Shown: positions 1-11,757, numbered from the stretch's first letter. The stretch: 64,000 bases of DNA from Macrocystis pyrifera (GCA_031763025.1 JASSKH010000030.1:5447495-5511494); one strand, 5' to 3'. The notes: generated by a model from the letters alone, not told the origin. Numbers and translations are program-made.

Positions 1-584
1 ACTTATAAAAAAAAAACGGACGCTTAATCCCATTGGGTGTTGAAGGTAACAATGGTTGATAACTTTGGTGTGTTCTCAGTCGTCTAGGAGCAGCGTGAGC
101 GCCTAGCACTAGGGGTAGGATGTGATCATGTTGCTTGCGCCCGTGCCGTACCGCTCCTCCTTGCGTTGCAGCTCGGACCCACCAATGCGTAACATACCTC
201 AATCACGCAATGGACACGGTGCTGCTCTCGCTTGTGCCCGAGAGGGTTGACCTTTATTTGTACCGCACTGTACAGGAACCCAAGTCTGGCTCCAATCTCA
301 AGTGTTTTGTCAGCCACAACGGGAGTGCAGTCAGTCCTACTGCAAGTGGGTTAACCTCGGCCTATCGTAGGTTATTGTTCGAATTCTATTAATAAGTATT
401 TTAGTATTATTCTTGCCATCCGGCAAAGGGCAGCGTGAGCTTCAACGTTAGTTGACCACTCTCAAAAGCAATCCGGAAGAAGAAGAACACCACGGAAACG
501 GAAACTAAAAAATACCCTCTACGCACAAAGTCTAAATATTCTATTTTAAAACTGAATAGGATCAACGACATCGGGTATGTATGC
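1..584. other. Intergenic DNA, no gene recognised
   Basis: A + strand frame at about 135-392 is open for some 85 codons and has a fairly ordinary amino-acid mix, but it has no recognisable domain, splice context or homologue that I know. I treat this stretch as unannotated intergenic DNA. Confidence 0.4.
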
Positions 585-610
585 AGTTCCTACTCCTAAT
601 AGAGACACCT

Positions 611-611
<1 letters not shown>
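585..611 (-). mobile_element. Fragment of poly(C)-tailed LINE 3' end
   Basis: This short piece, read on the minus strand, matches the 3' region of the LINE at 51.7-52.6 kb (the CCTAATAGAGACACCTC block). It directly abuts the poly-G run of the SINE that follows, the same junction order seen at 37.7 kb. Confidence 0.5.
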
Positions 612-643
<32 letters not shown>

Positions 644-861
644 TTATTATCCAAGGCCGTAGTTGTATGGCCATAGACTAGCTCGCATCCCTACAAATGC
701 CGGGACGGAGCACGTTAGGTTTTCACCGCCGCCCAAGCAGGCAGATATTGCTTGCACCAAAGCGCGAAGCACCGTGAGGTGTTCGGGGAGTCGCATGAAG
801 GGTGAGCTGCATCTTACTGAGAACCGCTTGTGAGGCGGACTCTCTTGCATGTGGATGACAC
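612..861 (-). mobile_element. Poly(C)-tailed SINE, near full length
   Basis: On the minus strand this is a roughly 220 bp body followed by a 30-base poly-C tail (seen here as poly-G at 612-641). Conserved blocks include the complements of GCATCCCTACA, GCCGGGACGGAGCACGT and GCATGAAGGGTGAGCTGCAT. The same body recurs at 37.8, 51.2, 54.5 and 54.8 kb. No coding capacity is seen. I could not find convincing pol III A and B boxes by eye. Confidence 0.7.
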
Positions 862-872
862 GTCAAATCACA

Positions 873-1030
873 ACTTGGCAGGGTGTACTCATATGTCATG
901 CACGGCCGTAGTCGCCTGAACTTAAACTCTCGCATTCCTACAAGTGAGATTCGGGAAGGGGGGAGAGGGGAAGAGGATGAAGCACGTCGGGTTTTCACGC
1001 ATCCGGCGGACATTGCTTACGCAACTGGGG
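873..1030 (-). mobile_element. Diverged SINE copy
   Basis: It carries the SINE 3' block TGTACTCAT...TCATGC...GGCCGTAGTCG and then AGCACGTCGGGTTTTCAC, but with many substitutions and a G-rich interruption. It lies immediately beside the copy at 612-861, in the same orientation. Confidence 0.5.
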
Positions 1031-1064
1031 AGGGGGGGAGGTCTTCGGTTCGGTGGAAAGTCTG

Positions 1065-1568
1065 GAGTGGGGTGCAGACAAGTTTTGCGTCGAGCAGGAG
1101 GTTCACTACTCTATCTCCTTCGACAGCCCACACAACAATGGCGGTTGTCGAGAAAAGCACTTGGCGTCGTCCAGAACGCAGGCCTCACCGCTCGTGCATC
1201 CAATCCAAGCGCCAGTCCTCTTTCCTCTCGTCCAGCTACCGTGTACCGCCGACCAAATCCCCTGTGTGCGGAAGCAGTTGCACTGGGCTCGTGACGCCCT
1301 GATGAAACACACCGTGAGCCACAACAAACCTACGGGAACGAGCCAAGTCGCCGCATGGAGTACGGCACGGGCCTGCCACACCTCCCTTCCCGCATCGGCC
1401 CAGCATATTGTCGTTGAAAATTCCTGTCGAAGTCGTTCCCTCGGACCGACAGTTCATCTCTTGGCTGAGCCTCGACCACCCAATCGACTATTTGCGGATC
1501 ACGAGACGCGGACAAACACGGTGGAGACCAGGTGACGTGGCCTGGGAGGTGACCGTCTCGTAGGATAT
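1065..1568 (+). pseudogene. Possible unidentified gene fragment
   Basis: Two + strand frames look protein-like over this stretch. One runs from about 1053 to 1535 and includes a VRKQLHWARDALMKH segment. The other, from about 1320 to 1568, includes segments such as FISWLSLDHPIDYLRI and RWRPGDVAWEVTVS and ends in a stop. The amino-acid mix is less repetitive than that of the surrounding chance frames. I do not recognise a family. It could be the end of a gene lying outside the window, a decayed gene, or chance. Confidence 0.25.
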
Positions 1569-1772
1569 TACAGATGGCTGACTGTTAGCTCAGTAGTTAG
1601 GATGTATCCCGAATACAAGTGTGGGAGCATTGCCACCACCGCCACCGCTGCACCGGAGGTACTGGAACAGGGACGGGCGATGGAGCTGGAGCTGGAAAGA
1701 GGCGTCTGAGTTTTGAAGAGATGGGCGACATTGTTTTTCCACTTCGGTAATCTCGCTTGCCGGTATACTTGT

Positions 1773-1973
1773 CAGGGCTCTTCGGGTCAGGAACTTATCA
1801 AACGGGACAGGCCGGTTCGGGTCGGTTCGGTTCGAGTCGGGTCGGGTCGGGTCGGGGGTCGAGTCAGTTCGGACCAGGAGGTTTTTGAACTCTCACGCGT
1901 CGGGTCGGGTCGCCATTACCCGACCCGACCCGAATCGACTCGCGACGTATGACCCGATCCGTGAACAGTCCTG
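1773..1973. mobile_element. hAT-like fold-back element of CGGGT repeats
   Basis: It starts CAGGGCTCTTCGGGTC and ends with a GTGAACAGTCCTG-type inverse. Inside, arrays of CGGGT on the left arm face ACCCG arrays on the right arm, so the single strand can fold back. The CAGGG terminus is typical of hAT transposons. No clear 8-bp target duplication is visible for this copy. Confidence 0.55.
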
Positions 1974-2288
1974 ACTTATTGGAGGGGCGAATTTATCGTC
2001 AACTCTGCGCGGTGTTTCCGATAAAACGCGAGCCGGCGACGATTGTGAAACATCGATCACGCGGAGCCGAGCGAATCATCACCACCGGTCTCAACGGCGA
2101 ACCGTCCCGCCGACAGTAGCGGCACTTCATCTGTCGAGATGGGAGCGGCGCGTCAACGTCTGACGATCGATGGAAACCCCGACCCCTTCCCCCAGCGGTC
2201 CGGACAGCTTGCGCGCCAGACGCATGCTACGTACGATACAGGGCGTGCATGCCTTATGGCACGTTTTGGCCAAAGCGTTTCGCTCTCT

Positions 2289-2488
2289 TGGGTGTGAATA
2301 TAAGGACCTTTCAAACATTTATAAGAATACCACATTTATGAGAATACCAATTGGTCCTTATATTTTCGTTCTCTCTGGCCGTATGAATGCCAAGCATTCC
2401 ATACATTTACGCCCAACCTGACCGTGAATATAAGAAACTTTTAGACATTAACATGGATACCAAGCGGTCCTTATATTCTGACTGACGG
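2289..2488. mobile_element. Short palindromic MITE, two diverged copies
   Basis: Two neighbouring units at about 2293-2375 and 2424-2484 have the form AATATAAGGACC...GGTCCTTATATT with an A/T-rich spacer. The best preserved member of the family is at 57.17-57.24 kb. Confidence 0.5.
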
Positions 2489-3250
2489 AGGACTCCTCGG
2501 CTGAGGAACTACTCCTGCCCAATTAGGGTTTTACGATATTAATCTTTATATCAAGCCTCAATGCTTTGTTCGTTTTCTTTTTCTTGTTCCTCGTTTTCTT
2601 CCCGTTTGTTATCTTCGCTCATTATTTTCTCATCTCCCTCCAATTAATAGCCGTAACTCAGATCCGGGGTCAAATAGCAGGCTCTCCTCTTCTTCCCCCC
2701 CCCCCCCTCCTCTCTCACTACATACGGCTCGTGCCTTTCATTTTACAGGCCAGCAGGGTAGTTCTTCATCGCGTTGAGTTGAGCATACCAGCATTTTCTC
2801 AACAGCCAGAGTTAGGCTTTTTACCAAAATGTTGCCAACAACCTCTCTTGGAGCGAGAAGGTAGGTGCACCTTCTATCGCTAGCACGCGTCGCCCAGCTT
2901 GGAGCGCACCTGTCAAGGGTCAGGACCGAGCGGTGGTGAAGATCACGTGCGGAAGGAGGAGCGGGAGGGGGGACATGCAAGAGCGCAGACCAGGGTGGTG
3001 CGTGCTTCACCAGGAAGCGGCGGCGGGAGCTGATCGGTTTGATCATCGGTCCTGTGGCAGAAGTCGCATGCCTCATGCGCAACTGGCGTGGCGGCGCAAG
3101 AAGAAGGCCAAGCCAGGCCGCGAGTGGACCAAAGTCGCCCGGTTTCCTTGTCTAAGGGGGGTGAACCGGAACCAGATTTTTTCTTGCTCGGCGTGTTTGT
3201 CAAGGCATCCGGACGCTCGGATGGAGGCGATGGCGTCGGAACTGAGTGGA
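2489..3250. other. Intergenic, nothing recognised
   Basis: Pyrimidine-rich DNA with a short poly-C run near 2696. Frames on both strands are open for 100-200 codons only because the composition is biased. No gene is supported. Confidence 0.4.
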
Positions 3251-3254
3251 CGCC

Positions 3255-3535
3255 CCGTAGACGCCACGGAGACACCATGGTGTATCCTCATAGACATCAT
3301 GAGAGCGCCATGGAAACGCCATGGGGGCACCATGGAGACGCCATGGACCTACCCGAGAAACCATGGAGACACCATAAGGGCGCCATGGAGACGCCATGGA
3401 GACACCACGGAGACACCACTGAGACGCCATGGAGCCGCCATGCAGACGCCATGGATCTACCCGAGACACCATAGAGACATCATGGGGGCGTCATGGCGAC
3501 ACCATGCGGGCGCCATGGCGGTGGCTGCAGAACCA
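3255..3535. repeat. Degenerate GCCATGGAGACACC tandem repeat
   Basis: About 18 loosely conserved units of 14-15 bp, centred on the NcoI-like palindrome CCATGG followed by AGACACCA or AGACGCCA. Because the unit is near a multiple of three and poor in stops, several frames on both strands stay open (METPWRHHG-type peptides). These frames are a by-product, not genes. Confidence 0.75.
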
Positions 3536-3662
3536 TCATAGGCTTAAAACCAACGTGCGCAGAAATAAGGCGAAAAATGTAGGGCGTCGCCAGGGGGTGT
3601 CCGGTAGTTGAGCGAGGCGGGAAAAACGAGGATGGACTGCATTTTTTGGGCAGAAAATATAT

Positions 3663-4478
3663 CAGGGCTTTTCGCGGGTCATGACCCGGCCCGCGGGTCG
3701 AGTCACGGGGTGTTCAAAATGTCACGGGTCGGGTCGGATCGGGTCAGGAAGTGTTCAAAATGTCACGGGTCGGGTCGGATCGGGTCAAGCGGTTTTCAAA
3801 TCTCGCGGGTCGGGTCAGGTCGGGTCAAGAGGTTTTCAAATCTCACGGGTCGGGTCGGGTCGGGGGTCAAAAATGTTTCAAATCTCACGGATCGGGTCGG
3901 GTCAAGAGGTGATGAAAAGCTCACGGGTCGGGTCAGTTCATGACTCGCGAGAAACGGGTCACTCGCGGGTCGGGCCAGCATGACCCGCGAGTTGTCTTCT
4001 GCTGACCCGCGGGTCGGACCTGGGTGTCCGACTCGCGGATCCGACTCTTAAAACACTTCCCACTCTCTTACCCAAAGGCTTCTCTCGTGCAAATACTCAA
4101 TATTACTCATTTGGTATCTTATTCAAACATTAAAACACCGCCAATTCCATATACAACATGCCCGCATCCGTCCATACCCACTACAGCCAGTCCACATATC
4201 GCTGCAGGGCACAAAAGTGAATATTACGTTGTTTTTGAAGTGTCGACCCACGGGCCGGATCCGCGGGTCGAACCTGCGGATCAATATATATAGTCTCGCG
4301 GGTCAAGGTGACCCGACCCGCATGAAAACCGTATCTCGCGGGTCAATCCGAAGGTGGCGGGTCGGGTCGGGTCAGGTCAGGAGGTTTTGCAATCTCACGG
4401 GTCGGGTCGGGTCAAGTCAACAACCCGACCCGACCCGACCCGACCCGTAAGGTTGGACCTGACCTGCGAAAGGCCCTG
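3663..4478. mobile_element. Large hAT-like CGGGT fold-back element
   Basis: It begins CAGGGCTTTTCGCGGGTC and ends AAAGGCCCTG. The flanks AAATATAT (left) and AAAGATAT (right) agree at seven of eight bases, as expected for a hAT 8-bp target duplication. Arrays of CGGGT with the spacer GTTTTCAAATCTCACGGG fill the left part, and CCCGA arrays the right part near 4420. A central section of about 180 bp lacks the repeat. Confidence 0.6.
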
Positions 4479-4633
4479 AAAGATATACTGGGAGATGCCA
4501 AAACCAACGACAAGAACATAGAGAAAAGGATAAAGAAGAGGAAGAAGCTGCCTGCGGGTGAGTGAGAGCACAGCCAGCCGTTCGTTTGGCTGACGAATGT
4601 GCCAAAAAACGAGAGATAGATATATATATATAT

Positions 4634-4677
<44 letters not shown>

Positions 4678-6558
4678 GGGTGACCGTGCTCGAGTGCAGT
4701 GGTGGACCGCGAAGACGAAAAAGAGGAGGCACAAGAGTCTTTTCTTGTTATAACTGTTGTACTGTAGTTGTTGTGAACGGTGAACGTCAAACTAAGCGTT
4801 CACGGTGGTTCCATCAGGCGGTGGGTCTCCATCCGACTACTAACAGAGGCTTGTTCAGATCAGCCAGGTACCCAGGGGGCAAAGAGAAATACCCCATGAC
4901 CACCGGCCGCACGACGGCGAGCGAGCGGGGACCAACGGCGACTCTCGGCTGTCAAAAGGCGGTAGTGGATACGTATAGTGGAGGTTAACTTCGAAGATCT
5001 ACAACGGGCAATGCCACTATAATTTGCGGCCGTGCTACGAGGGCGAGCGTGGTATATATGTGCGCGGACGACGACGACGGGGGGGGGGGGGGCGTTCGAG
5101 ATCTAACAGGAACGCCCCTGGGCTTAAGTTCACTAGCTACACCATGAACCCTGAACATTTGAACACTGAACATATCATGGATGGGTCGCTTGGTACGCAA
5201 AGCTTGCCTGTCTGACTTCTCGTTGGATTGTTGGATTGCGACCACAGACCACAGACCACAGACAGACAGACATACAGGTGAACCAAATGGCCCCCACATC
5301 TTTAACAGTCCGCTCTGGTCCGCTACTGCTGATTATGATGTGTCATTTCGGCATATGAACGTAATACTTTTTTTTCAATTGCGTCATCGCAATTTCATGC
5401 ATGTGCTTTGTGCGAGATATCGATATCATCACATCTCCCTTCTTTTGCAGTCCGTACCTTTGACATCCGCATTTACTTCGTCGGGACATCTCGCTCGTAC
5501 GACCATAACATCTACCTCCTCCACTATTCACCACAGCAGGTCAGATACCAGGTACCAGGTAGAACATAACAGGTACTGTAGTAGAACGTAGCTCTACCGT
5601 CTGCAGAGAGTAATTACTACAGCAGTACGTACAGTATGAGGTACTGCACCACACAACTATACTCTGGGCATCTGGTGGTGCATTTCTAAGGTTCCTTTTG
5701 ACATACAAGTATCAGTATACCCTGGTATTGACTACGTAGCAGGTATGTATATGTTAAAAGTTGGCGGATCAGGGCACTCTGGACCAGAACGGGCAGAGCT
5801 CAAGTTCGTGCGTAACTCCTTCCTGATGATGTAGATGGCCGAAGCAGGGCAGGGAGAGACCACGACCACCCGGCTCTATTTTCAAGTTATTAGCAGTACG
5901 GAATAGTAGGACGCCGGTTTCAAGTTACTCCCTGCACAGCAGCAGCAGTTAGTCGTGGTTTGCAAGATCCGGCAGCAGGGCTTACAATAAAAAAAGTCTC
6001 GTCGTTTTCCCGGCACTGGGTTTTCTTCTTTTTTCATTCGTTTTTAGTTTTAGTTTTTTTCTTCCCATTTTATTATCTTGGCCGTTCTTTTTTCTAGCTC
6101 TCTCTCTCCCATCAGTAGTCGTAACTTTTTTTTTAGCTCTCCCTCCCATCATCAGTGGTCGTTACTCAGATCCTGGGTCACATAGTAGCAGGCTCTCTCC
6201 CCCCCCTCCCCACTATGGTTCGCTATGGTTCGTACCTTCATTTTCTTCGCGAGAAGACTTTTCGAAGCCCTTTCTTCCTGTCTGTGTACACTCGAATTAA
6301 ACCCTTTTGGGAATTGACCGAGAGTGGTTTGTCCCTAAATCGGGACCTCCGCACTAAAGGGGTTGGCTAAGGTGCGATTGATTGGGAGACGCTACAAAGG
6401 GGTATCATATCCGAGTTACACAAATGAATGAATGAATGAATGCAAGGCGTCGTACGAAACGGGCGCATCCTCGTGAGGATCTTATACCCGTATACTGCTG
6501 GGCGCTCACCCTGCATGCCCTGCTCGTAGTATATTATAAAGACGGTTGATAACACCTA
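4479..6558. other. Intergenic, microsatellites only
   Basis: It holds a (GA)n run at 4643-4676, a 12-base poly-G near 5081 and two overlapping TACCAGGTA words at 5546-5561. No gene, RNA or repeat family that I recognise is present. Confidence 0.4.
6301..6362. mobile_element. TTAA-flanked MITE (piggyBac-like), short copy
   Basis: TTAA at 6297-6300 is followed by ACCCTTTTGG; the right end is AAAGGGG followed by TTGG, a one-step decay of TTAA. Internally it has GGTTTGTCCC, a diverged half of the family's GGGACAAACCA / TGGTTTGTCCC inverted repeat. Confidence 0.5.
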
Positions 6559-6662
6559 TTACGGAGGACCATAGTTAATACCACCTACGGTACACAAACA
6601 CCCATATATTTCCATACTTTTTCCAATATTTGTCGGTCCTATTTACTACGCCCCCCCCGTAA
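6559..6662. mobile_element. TA-flanked MITE, copy 1
   Basis: Member of the most abundant element in the window. The family consensus is about 105 bp: left TIR TTACGGGGGACCATAGT, then AATAGGACC, an A/T-rich centre with CCTATTTTTACTA, then GGTCCTATTTACTATGG and CCCCCGTAA. Each copy is bounded by TA on both sides, which points to Tc1/mariner mobilisation (Stowaway-like). It has no coding capacity. Confidence 0.75.
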
Positions 6663-6709
6663 TAACTAAAGTGATCATGGTTTAGTCGTTACTACTATTA
6701 ATACTATTA

Positions 6710-6823
6710 TTGCGGGGGACCATGGCAATTAAGATAAAATATTCTTAGTAAAAATAGGAAATATATATATATAGGTTTTTGTGTTTACCGTGGGTCCTAT
6801 TTACTATATGGTCCCCTGTATAA
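6710..6823. mobile_element. TA-flanked MITE, copy 2
   Basis: Diverged at the left arm (CATGGCAATTAAGAT in place of the consensus), but the right arm GGTCCTATTTACTAT and the flanking TA are intact. It sits only 47 bp from copy 1. Confidence 0.65.
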
Positions 6824-7352
6824 TACTACTGCGTTATCTCGGGCCAAAGGGGTACCAGGTAGTTAATAGCTTTGCTCCTGAGCGATCGACGTCAGCATCC
6901 TTTTTTTTGTCAGTTGAAGAAGCGCGTCCAATGTTATGTCAAGCTCCGAAACGTTTACTATATACTATATTGTTCCAAGTAAGTATCCCCGAAACGCGAG
7001 TGGGTGCAGCTGCTGTGTAGCTATATATGTAAAGTGTTGTTGTGCTGCTGTTGTTGCTGTATGATCCAAGCATCCCCCCAACCCCAAGCTTGCAAGAGAG
7101 GGAACAATGTTCGATCTCACAAGCAGTTTCGTGTTTAATCATTTTTTTTTCAGATAATAAAATGTACCAGGAGTAGTAGAAAGAATGGGGTTGTGTTTGT
7201 TATATAAAAAAGGGAGGATTTTTTTTAAATTTTTGACGCAGTTTGTTTCGTTTTTTCGCGTACCACGGAATCAGTATCTCTCCATGACAAGGAATCAGGA
7301 CGGACACTGGGTGTACTGATGAAGCTGGGTAGAAAGGACGATTTAGTGTTAA

Positions 7353-7441
7353 TCCTTTTAGTACCGCAGTCCCGTTTTGGGGACAAATCACTTGGAATTA
7401 GACTGGTTTGTCCCCAAAACGAGACGGCGGTTCAAAAGGGG
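7353..7441. mobile_element. TTAA-flanked MITE (piggyBac-like), intact copy
   Basis: It is flanked by TTAA at 7349-7352 and 7442-7445. The TIRs read TCCTTTTAG...GCAGTCCCGTTTTGGGG and CCCCAAAACGAGAC...CAAAAGGGG. TTAA target sites and a CCCTTT-type terminus are the hallmarks of piggyBac elements. This is the clearest copy of the family here. Confidence 0.65.
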
Positions 7442-7445
7442 TTAA

Positions 7446-9274
7446 GACAACAACAACAACAACAACTGACACATTTATACCCAGCGTGTGCGGGTGTGTA
7501 CACGTGTACACCGATGATGCACCCAGGTACATCCCACCATGGATGGATCCAGGAAGCAAGAAAGAAGGCTCTCGCTTGCCCTTTCGGTCCTTTTTTTTCT
7601 GTCTGTCCCCTCTCCCTTTTCGTCTATGTTCCCTTCAACATCACGAGCTGCATGTATGTATATACTAAATGAAGAGAAGTATTGTTATAATAATAGGAGT
7701 AGTATTTAGTATGAATAGTGGCCCTACAACTGAACTGACGCAGTAGTGTGCAACAAGAACAGGTTTAGGTACTATTAATACTATAATGTTATTGTAGGTC
7801 TACTATTAATAATAAGACATAATAATGTTGTTCCAGAGAGGATGGACGGATTCCTCTCTACAGCAGTAGGGAAGGAAGGAGTGTTCTGCATTCTACTCTA
7901 TTCTATTAGCTTTATTAACAGAATATACCGCGTTTATTGTGTAGTAAGTAGAAGGGTGAGAAAATGTACACCAGGTAGTACATGCCAGACCGCGCGCACG
8001 AGCACACCAATCAAAAAGAAGCTACGTATATACTGCAGCAACCAGTGCAGCACTGCCTGCCGTCCTCCTTCCTTCCCCCACCGGATGCACGAGGGCGTCG
8101 CGATTTTCGAGCCCGTCTGTGTGTGTCTCTGTATTATGTGTACAATGTGGCATATATATCGTGACATACCCCAATCGCACAACACACACAGAGCACACCG
8201 CGTTCTTATCGTCGCGCATCATGCATGCAGCATGCACGCATAATAACAATAAACAATATGGAGATAAATGACACATCTCCTCTTCTTCTTGCCCATTTCC
8301 TCCCCCACCGGCAGAAAGGGGGGGTCGCGCGTTCTTCGAGCCTTTTTCTGCTGCGGGGCGCGTATACATACACATACCGGTTACACTACTGTAGTAGTAG
8401 TGGAATGCAGCATGTTTTCTTGTATGATACTATATGATCCATCACCACAAAAAAAAGTTAACACCCAACTCAGCGACGCGCAGGCAACCCACATCCATCC
8501 ATCCTCTCCCTCTCACAGCTATTAATAGCTCTCTCTCACAACTCTCTCATCCGCTGATCGCGCATATTACGATGAACAAATAAATCACGAACAACAGCCA
8601 AACAGACTCACTCGTACACAAACCAACACAGAACAAGAGATGAAAGCACGAAGAAATAAATCGTCTTCATCATGTATGTATGTTGTGAACATATATACAT
8701 CATACACATCAAATCGAAATAAAAAATCAAAGGCGTGGACCTCGTTCTGGAATTCTCGAGCTTTTTCTCTCTCCAGTCTCTATATAGTGGTCTCTAGACC
8801 CCCAAAACGTACTTGCGACCCCCAAAAATATCCCAGGGGGTCCCAGAGAATATGATTGGACTGAAAAATTGTGCAACTGCAATGTAGATTTCGTATCTGT
8901 CACAGCTCTCACCTAGAAACTACTCCGAGATATTTTTCTACGACCAAAAGACCCTCTCTCTCAAAAAAGCGCCTGAAAAAACCAAAAAACACGTTTTTTT
9001 TTGTTACGGCATGTCTTGGGCACAACTGCAAAAGCACATAATCACCATCATCCTATCTCCCATCCACCCCTCCTCCCCCGCAGGCTCCCTAGGAACTACA
9101 TAGGAACCACAACACGAGAATCAAGTACTCTGTCCCGACGACTCACCACGCCATCACAGCACGCACGCCCGCCCGAGCGCAGAAGTCCGTTGTTGTGCCT
9201 GCTGCCGTGTGGCACAGCAGAGAGGAGAGGAGAGAAGTTGTCGTTGTAGCGCCTGTTCGACCTTCTTTTTTTTC
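7446..9274. other. Intergenic, upstream of gene 1
   Basis: No gene or repeat family recognised. It contains several CTATTAATA words and CA-rich stretches. The last few hundred bases must include the promoter of the RGS gene, but I see no TATA box or initiator that I would defend. Confidence 0.35.
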
Positions 9275-9585
9275 ATGTTGTCTTCTCAGCATATACCCAC
9301 CCTTAGCTCGCCGACGAACGGGTTTGTCACGCCCCGCGGTCCGTGGTCAGGCGCTGAGTTTTTTTGCGACGGCGGACAGAGACGGCGGCGGGTGGCATCA
9401 GCCACCAACAGCGTCGATGCCTGCCGAGGCGTTGCCTCGCTGGGGTCAGTCGGCGCACTCCGTCGTTCGAGCCGCCTGCTCTCCACTGACTCGGGAATAG
9501 GCGCGCCTTCGCGACTGGTGCTGGCTTCACCGAACACCAGACCAAACGACGACTTTCTCTACAACAAGAAGCAACAGCCATACCA

Positions 9586-9616
<31 letters not shown>

Positions 9617-9673
9617 CAAACTCAGCAGCACCATAACCACCAGCACCACCAGCTGCAACATCAGCAACAACAT

Positions 9674-9743
<70 letters not shown>

Positions 9744-9865
9744 AGCAGCAGCAGCAGCAGCAGCAACAGGAGACGCAGCGAAAGCACCAGCAGAAGCAGC
9801 AGCAACAACCTCGATCGGCGACCGTTCTTCGACCAACAAAGAAGAGGACAACAGTCGTTGGCACG
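9275..9865 (+). CDS. RGS gene exon 1, polyglutamine region
   Basis: The ATG at 9275 opens a frame (MLSSQHIPTLSSPTNG) that continues to 10198. An upstream GTG extends it but is not a normal eukaryotic start. The frame encodes a Ser/Arg-rich leader and then a long Gln tract with His interruptions (9587-9800), including about 22 uninterrupted CAG codons near 9674-9739. The exon end at 9865 (donor GTATGC) is chosen because it joins in phase to the RGS frame at 9969; this choice is an inference. The Gln tract is read as CAG rather than as Ser or Ala, consistent with real coding use. Confidence 0.5.
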
Positions 9866-9968
9866 GTATGCAGGCTTTTGTCGCGCTCCAAGCCAGCATC
9901 ATCATCAGCAGCAAGAAGCGGCAACAGCAGCACCAGCACCAGCATCAGCACGGAGAGGAGAGAAGTAG

Positions 9969-10316
9969 CAGCAGCTCGCAGCAGGGCCCCTTGTGCCCGC
10001 ACCATCACAACAACGGCAGCATCTACAACCGCCACGGACGAAAACAGCAACTTTAACTGTAAGTCGCCGCGCAGTAGACGACTGCTGTTTTCTTCCTCTA
10101 CCGCGAGCAAGTTCCCGACCACGCGACCGCGCTCGCTCTCGCCCGTCTGCGTCGCCTCGAGTGGGTGCAACAACAACAACAAACCCAAACCGGCCTGCTA
10201 GGTCAGACCAGGTGGAGAACTTTCACCGCGCCCTCGACAACGAGCTTGTACGCTTGGCGTTCGGGGACTTCTGCAACAAGACTCTGTCTTCTGAGAACGT
10301 GGAATTCGTCCGTCAG
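9969..10316 (+). CDS. RGS gene exon 2, first half of RGS domain
   Basis: The frame is open from 9969 and ends at an excellent donor, CAG|GTGCGT. Its last 35 codons are the N-terminal helices of an RGS domain: ENFHRALDNELVRLAFGDF, then CNKTLSSENVEFVRQ. The pattern L...AF..F....SSENVEF is the classic RGS signature (compare AF..FL..E.SEENI.FW in animal proteins); the usual Trp is Val here. The start of the exon is uncertain, because several AG sites lie in the CAG-rich DNA between 9966 and 10211. Confidence 0.7.
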
Positions 10317-11577
10317 GTGCGTCCCTTTTTTTTCTTCGTATACAAAGCGATACGTGCGTGTGCGCTTGTTGTGCTTCGTATTTGTGTTAGATACCGACCA
10401 GCACCAGTACCAGTACGTACGTATTTCGTACCTCTGGCACCTGCTTCCTGTACGTTATTCTCCGAGCAATGAATGGGTGGTGTGTGGCGTGGTGGGTCTC
10501 GACATGTAGCGTGCAGTGTGGGCAGCACTTGGCACATCGCACTCTCTGTCGTACTACTCCGCTCTCTGGAGTCTGGAATCTGGACCCAGTTCGTCGCGCA
10601 CATGAATTTTGTCGCTCGAGAGTGGTGCCGTGCCTGGAGTAAATAATATTATTACAGGTACGATGTGTTTTTTTTCGCAATCCACAGCGGGCCACGGCCC
10701 TTCAAATACAAAACGCAGATGCATGCAACATGCATGCTCGCACAGTGCTAACTATTGTAGTTGGCGGCAGGGCGGGGCTACTACTGCTGGTGGTGTGCTG
10801 CGGCTTCTGCTGCTACTTCTGCTTTGCTTCTGTTGCTGCTGCTGGTGCTGCTGCCGCTCATTTTCATATCTATCTGCGGTTTCGTGGAAACTTTTCCGTA
10901 AAAAATCTCTTCCCGTATAGCAGATAGTACAACGTGCGAAACGTAAGAACACTCGAATATGATATCATACGAGTGACTTGCCGACGCCCAGAAACACGAA
11001 TACTTTTTCGCGCTCTTTTGTACACTATTTATAGGTACTTTTTGCTTATTATACTCCACACTCTGCCCACTCTGCCCGTCGTATATTTAGATATTTATTT
11101 ATAGCCTTCGTTATTTATAGCTGGTGCTCTTTCTGGGACTATTCTACGAGCCACCTTTGGTGCGCGTATCGCGTCTATTGAGTGGCTTTATGCTCTGTTT
11201 TTCAATTTTAAAAATATACGGCGCAGCAACTCGGCAATATCATCACATCATCACACAACAGACCTGGCACAACTCTTCATGGCAACGGCGCAACGGCAGC
11301 AGCAGCAGCAGCTCAAAATATTACATTAATTTGTGCTCGCACAGAAAAGAGAGGGGAACTTTCGCGCTGGGCAATTCGAGTTACTTGCGATGCATGTCAA
11401 CCTATCTGTCTATTATGATGTTGACCACGCTGTATGTACACACACATTGCTGTATGTATGTGCACACACATTGCTGTATGTACACACGCGAAATACAAAA
11501 CCAGGAGCTTTATGCGCGCGACCTACACAGCGTTAGCGTTTGTACTTGTGCGACTCCTGCAGACTGCCAGTCTGGAC

Positions 11578-11757
11578 GGAAACATAAGGCCACTTTGTAT
11601 TCATATCATTATATAAACGGTCCTTATATTTCCGTCCAGGGTGGTACTTCTGTACCGTACTGCATCCTACCATTTACCACGACCTGGTATGTCCCTTAAT
11701 ATAATGACCGCTTGGATTTGATATTGATGTATGAACGGTCCTTGTATTTAAGGACAT
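11578..11757. mobile_element. Short palindromic MITE, decayed copies
   Basis: Two units (about 11578-11640 and 11697-11757) preserve only the right arm AACGGTCCTTATATTTCC or CGGTCCTTGTATTT. The left arm is diverged (AACATAAGGCC). Confidence 0.4.

Noticed and set aside
1575-1640. tRNA-like GTTAGCTCAGTAGTTAGG
   Set aside because: It resembles a pol III A box, but no D-stem pairing, T-loop or acceptor stem could be formed by eye.
1800-1940. CGGGT arrays as interstitial telomere repeats
   Set aside because: The arrays are pentamers in inverted arms with CAGGG termini, which fits a transposon better than telomeric DNA.
3088-3541. METPWRHHG-type repeat proteins
   Set aside because: Translations of the GCCATGGAGACACC tandem repeat, open in several frames at once.
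9327-10188. Minus-strand frames of polyalanine, polyleucine and polycysteine
   Set aside because: They are antisense shadows of the CAG tract of the RGS gene.
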